NCBI GenBank assembly: GCA_017560765.1
Contig: JAFZEI010000091.1
Coordinates: forward strand, 1-46,732
Source: Clostridia bacterium
GTDB lineage: Bacteria > Bacillota > Clostridia > UBA1212 > UBA1255
DNA length: 46,732 nucleotides
Direction of reading: 5' to 3'
Made by a program: the position numbers and the translations under genes. Shown here in pieces: positions 46,620 to 46,732 of this stretch. Under the pieces are notes generated by a model. It saw only the letters and a program-made list of their open reading frames with translations, was not told the origin of the DNA and ran no database searches. The stretch's first letter is position 1. Every line of letters starts with the position of its first letter.

Positions 46620-46732
46620 GTGAAGGTACATTGTTCCGACAGAGAAAAAAGAAAGGTAGAGGTATGGGAGAGCGCGTGTTTGCTGTTTAGATTACAGCAG
46701 ATAGATTTGAGCCGATTTGAGCGCGGAAACAT
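46620..46732 (+). CDS. Possible partial coding region at the window edge
   Basis: After the promoter at 46509-46537, GAGGGGAG (46603-46610) precedes two candidate starts. GTG 46620 (9 nt away) opens a frame that stays open to the edge (37 codons seen, beginning VKVHCSDREKRKVEVWES). ATG 46613 (2 nt after GGGGAG) opens a 25-codon basic peptide ending at 46690. I cannot choose between them and recognise neither; the region could also be an untranslated leader. Confidence 0.35.
   Translation, partial: MKVHCSDREKRKVEVWESACLLFRLQQIDLSRFERGN

Overview
The window is AT-rich DNA from a spore-forming, low-GC member of the Clostridia, probably an anaerobic gut or environmental species; the exact taxon cannot be fixed from the sequence. 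The evidence is a GerA/GerC/GerB germination operon, a SpoIID homologue, a threonine T-box leader, strong GGAGG Shine-Dalgarno sites, frequent TTG/GTG starts, lipobox lipoproteins with Thr/Pro linkers, and an F-type ATP synthase with a Na+-type c subunit.

Layout. 0-0.5 kb: tRNA-Lys(CTT) with a consensus promoter and terminator, then three tandem 72-bp hairpin repeats. 0.5-3.6 kb: an SfsA-HAD fusion gene, convergent with a two-gene operon (MTA/SAH nucleosidase, metzincin-like lipoprotein). 3.7-8.6 kb: a membrane glycosyltransferase, a TetR regulator with a fatty-acyl-CoA ligase, and a PHP phosphoesterase. 8.6-11.7 kb: two paralogous GT2 membrane glycosyltransferases transcribed divergently from back-to-back promoters. 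11.7-18.4 kb: the complete atpIBEFHAGDC operon. 18.5-21.8 kb: a 1045-residue secreted CHAP/ricin-type wall hydrolase. 21.9-25.5 kb: T-box leader, thrS and purF. 25.6-29.6 kb: ger operon. 29.6-34.3 kb: a LoaP-type NusG paralogue divergent from two LytR-CpsA-Psr proteins, then SpoIID. 34.3-41.2 kb: an accessory region with a duplicated promoter/leader architecture, a degenerate ABC-like protein, an unknown protein, two propeller lipoproteins, an ankyrin protein and a LamG-like lipoprotein. 41.3-46.2 kb: one leftward operon carrying both Trk and Ktr potassium-uptake genes. 46.2-46.7 kb: AT-rich spacer and a strong promoter reading off the window.

How the parts fit. The two-carboxylate c subunit suggests Na+-coupled ATP synthesis, and the Trk/Ktr operon gives K+ (often Na+-dependent) uptake, so cation homeostasis is a shared theme. 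Envelope biology dominates the rest: glycosyltransferases, LCP polymer ligases next to a polysaccharide-operon type antiterminator, peptidoglycan hydrolases and many surface lipoproteins.

The best candidate for something undescribed is 34.35-39.4 kb. There, a promoter plus ~88-bp leader (copies A1, A2) and a ~280-bp leader/promoter (B1, B2) are each present twice in the same order, but the first genes they drive are unrelated. This gives the pattern A-X1-B-Y1 / A-X2-B-Y2. X1 looks like an ABC ATPase that has lost its nucleotide-binding residues. Other notable structures are the hairpin array behind tRNA-Lys with a compensatory base-pair change, the touching divergent GT2 promoters, and a 14-bp hairpin that buries the gerA ribosome binding site.
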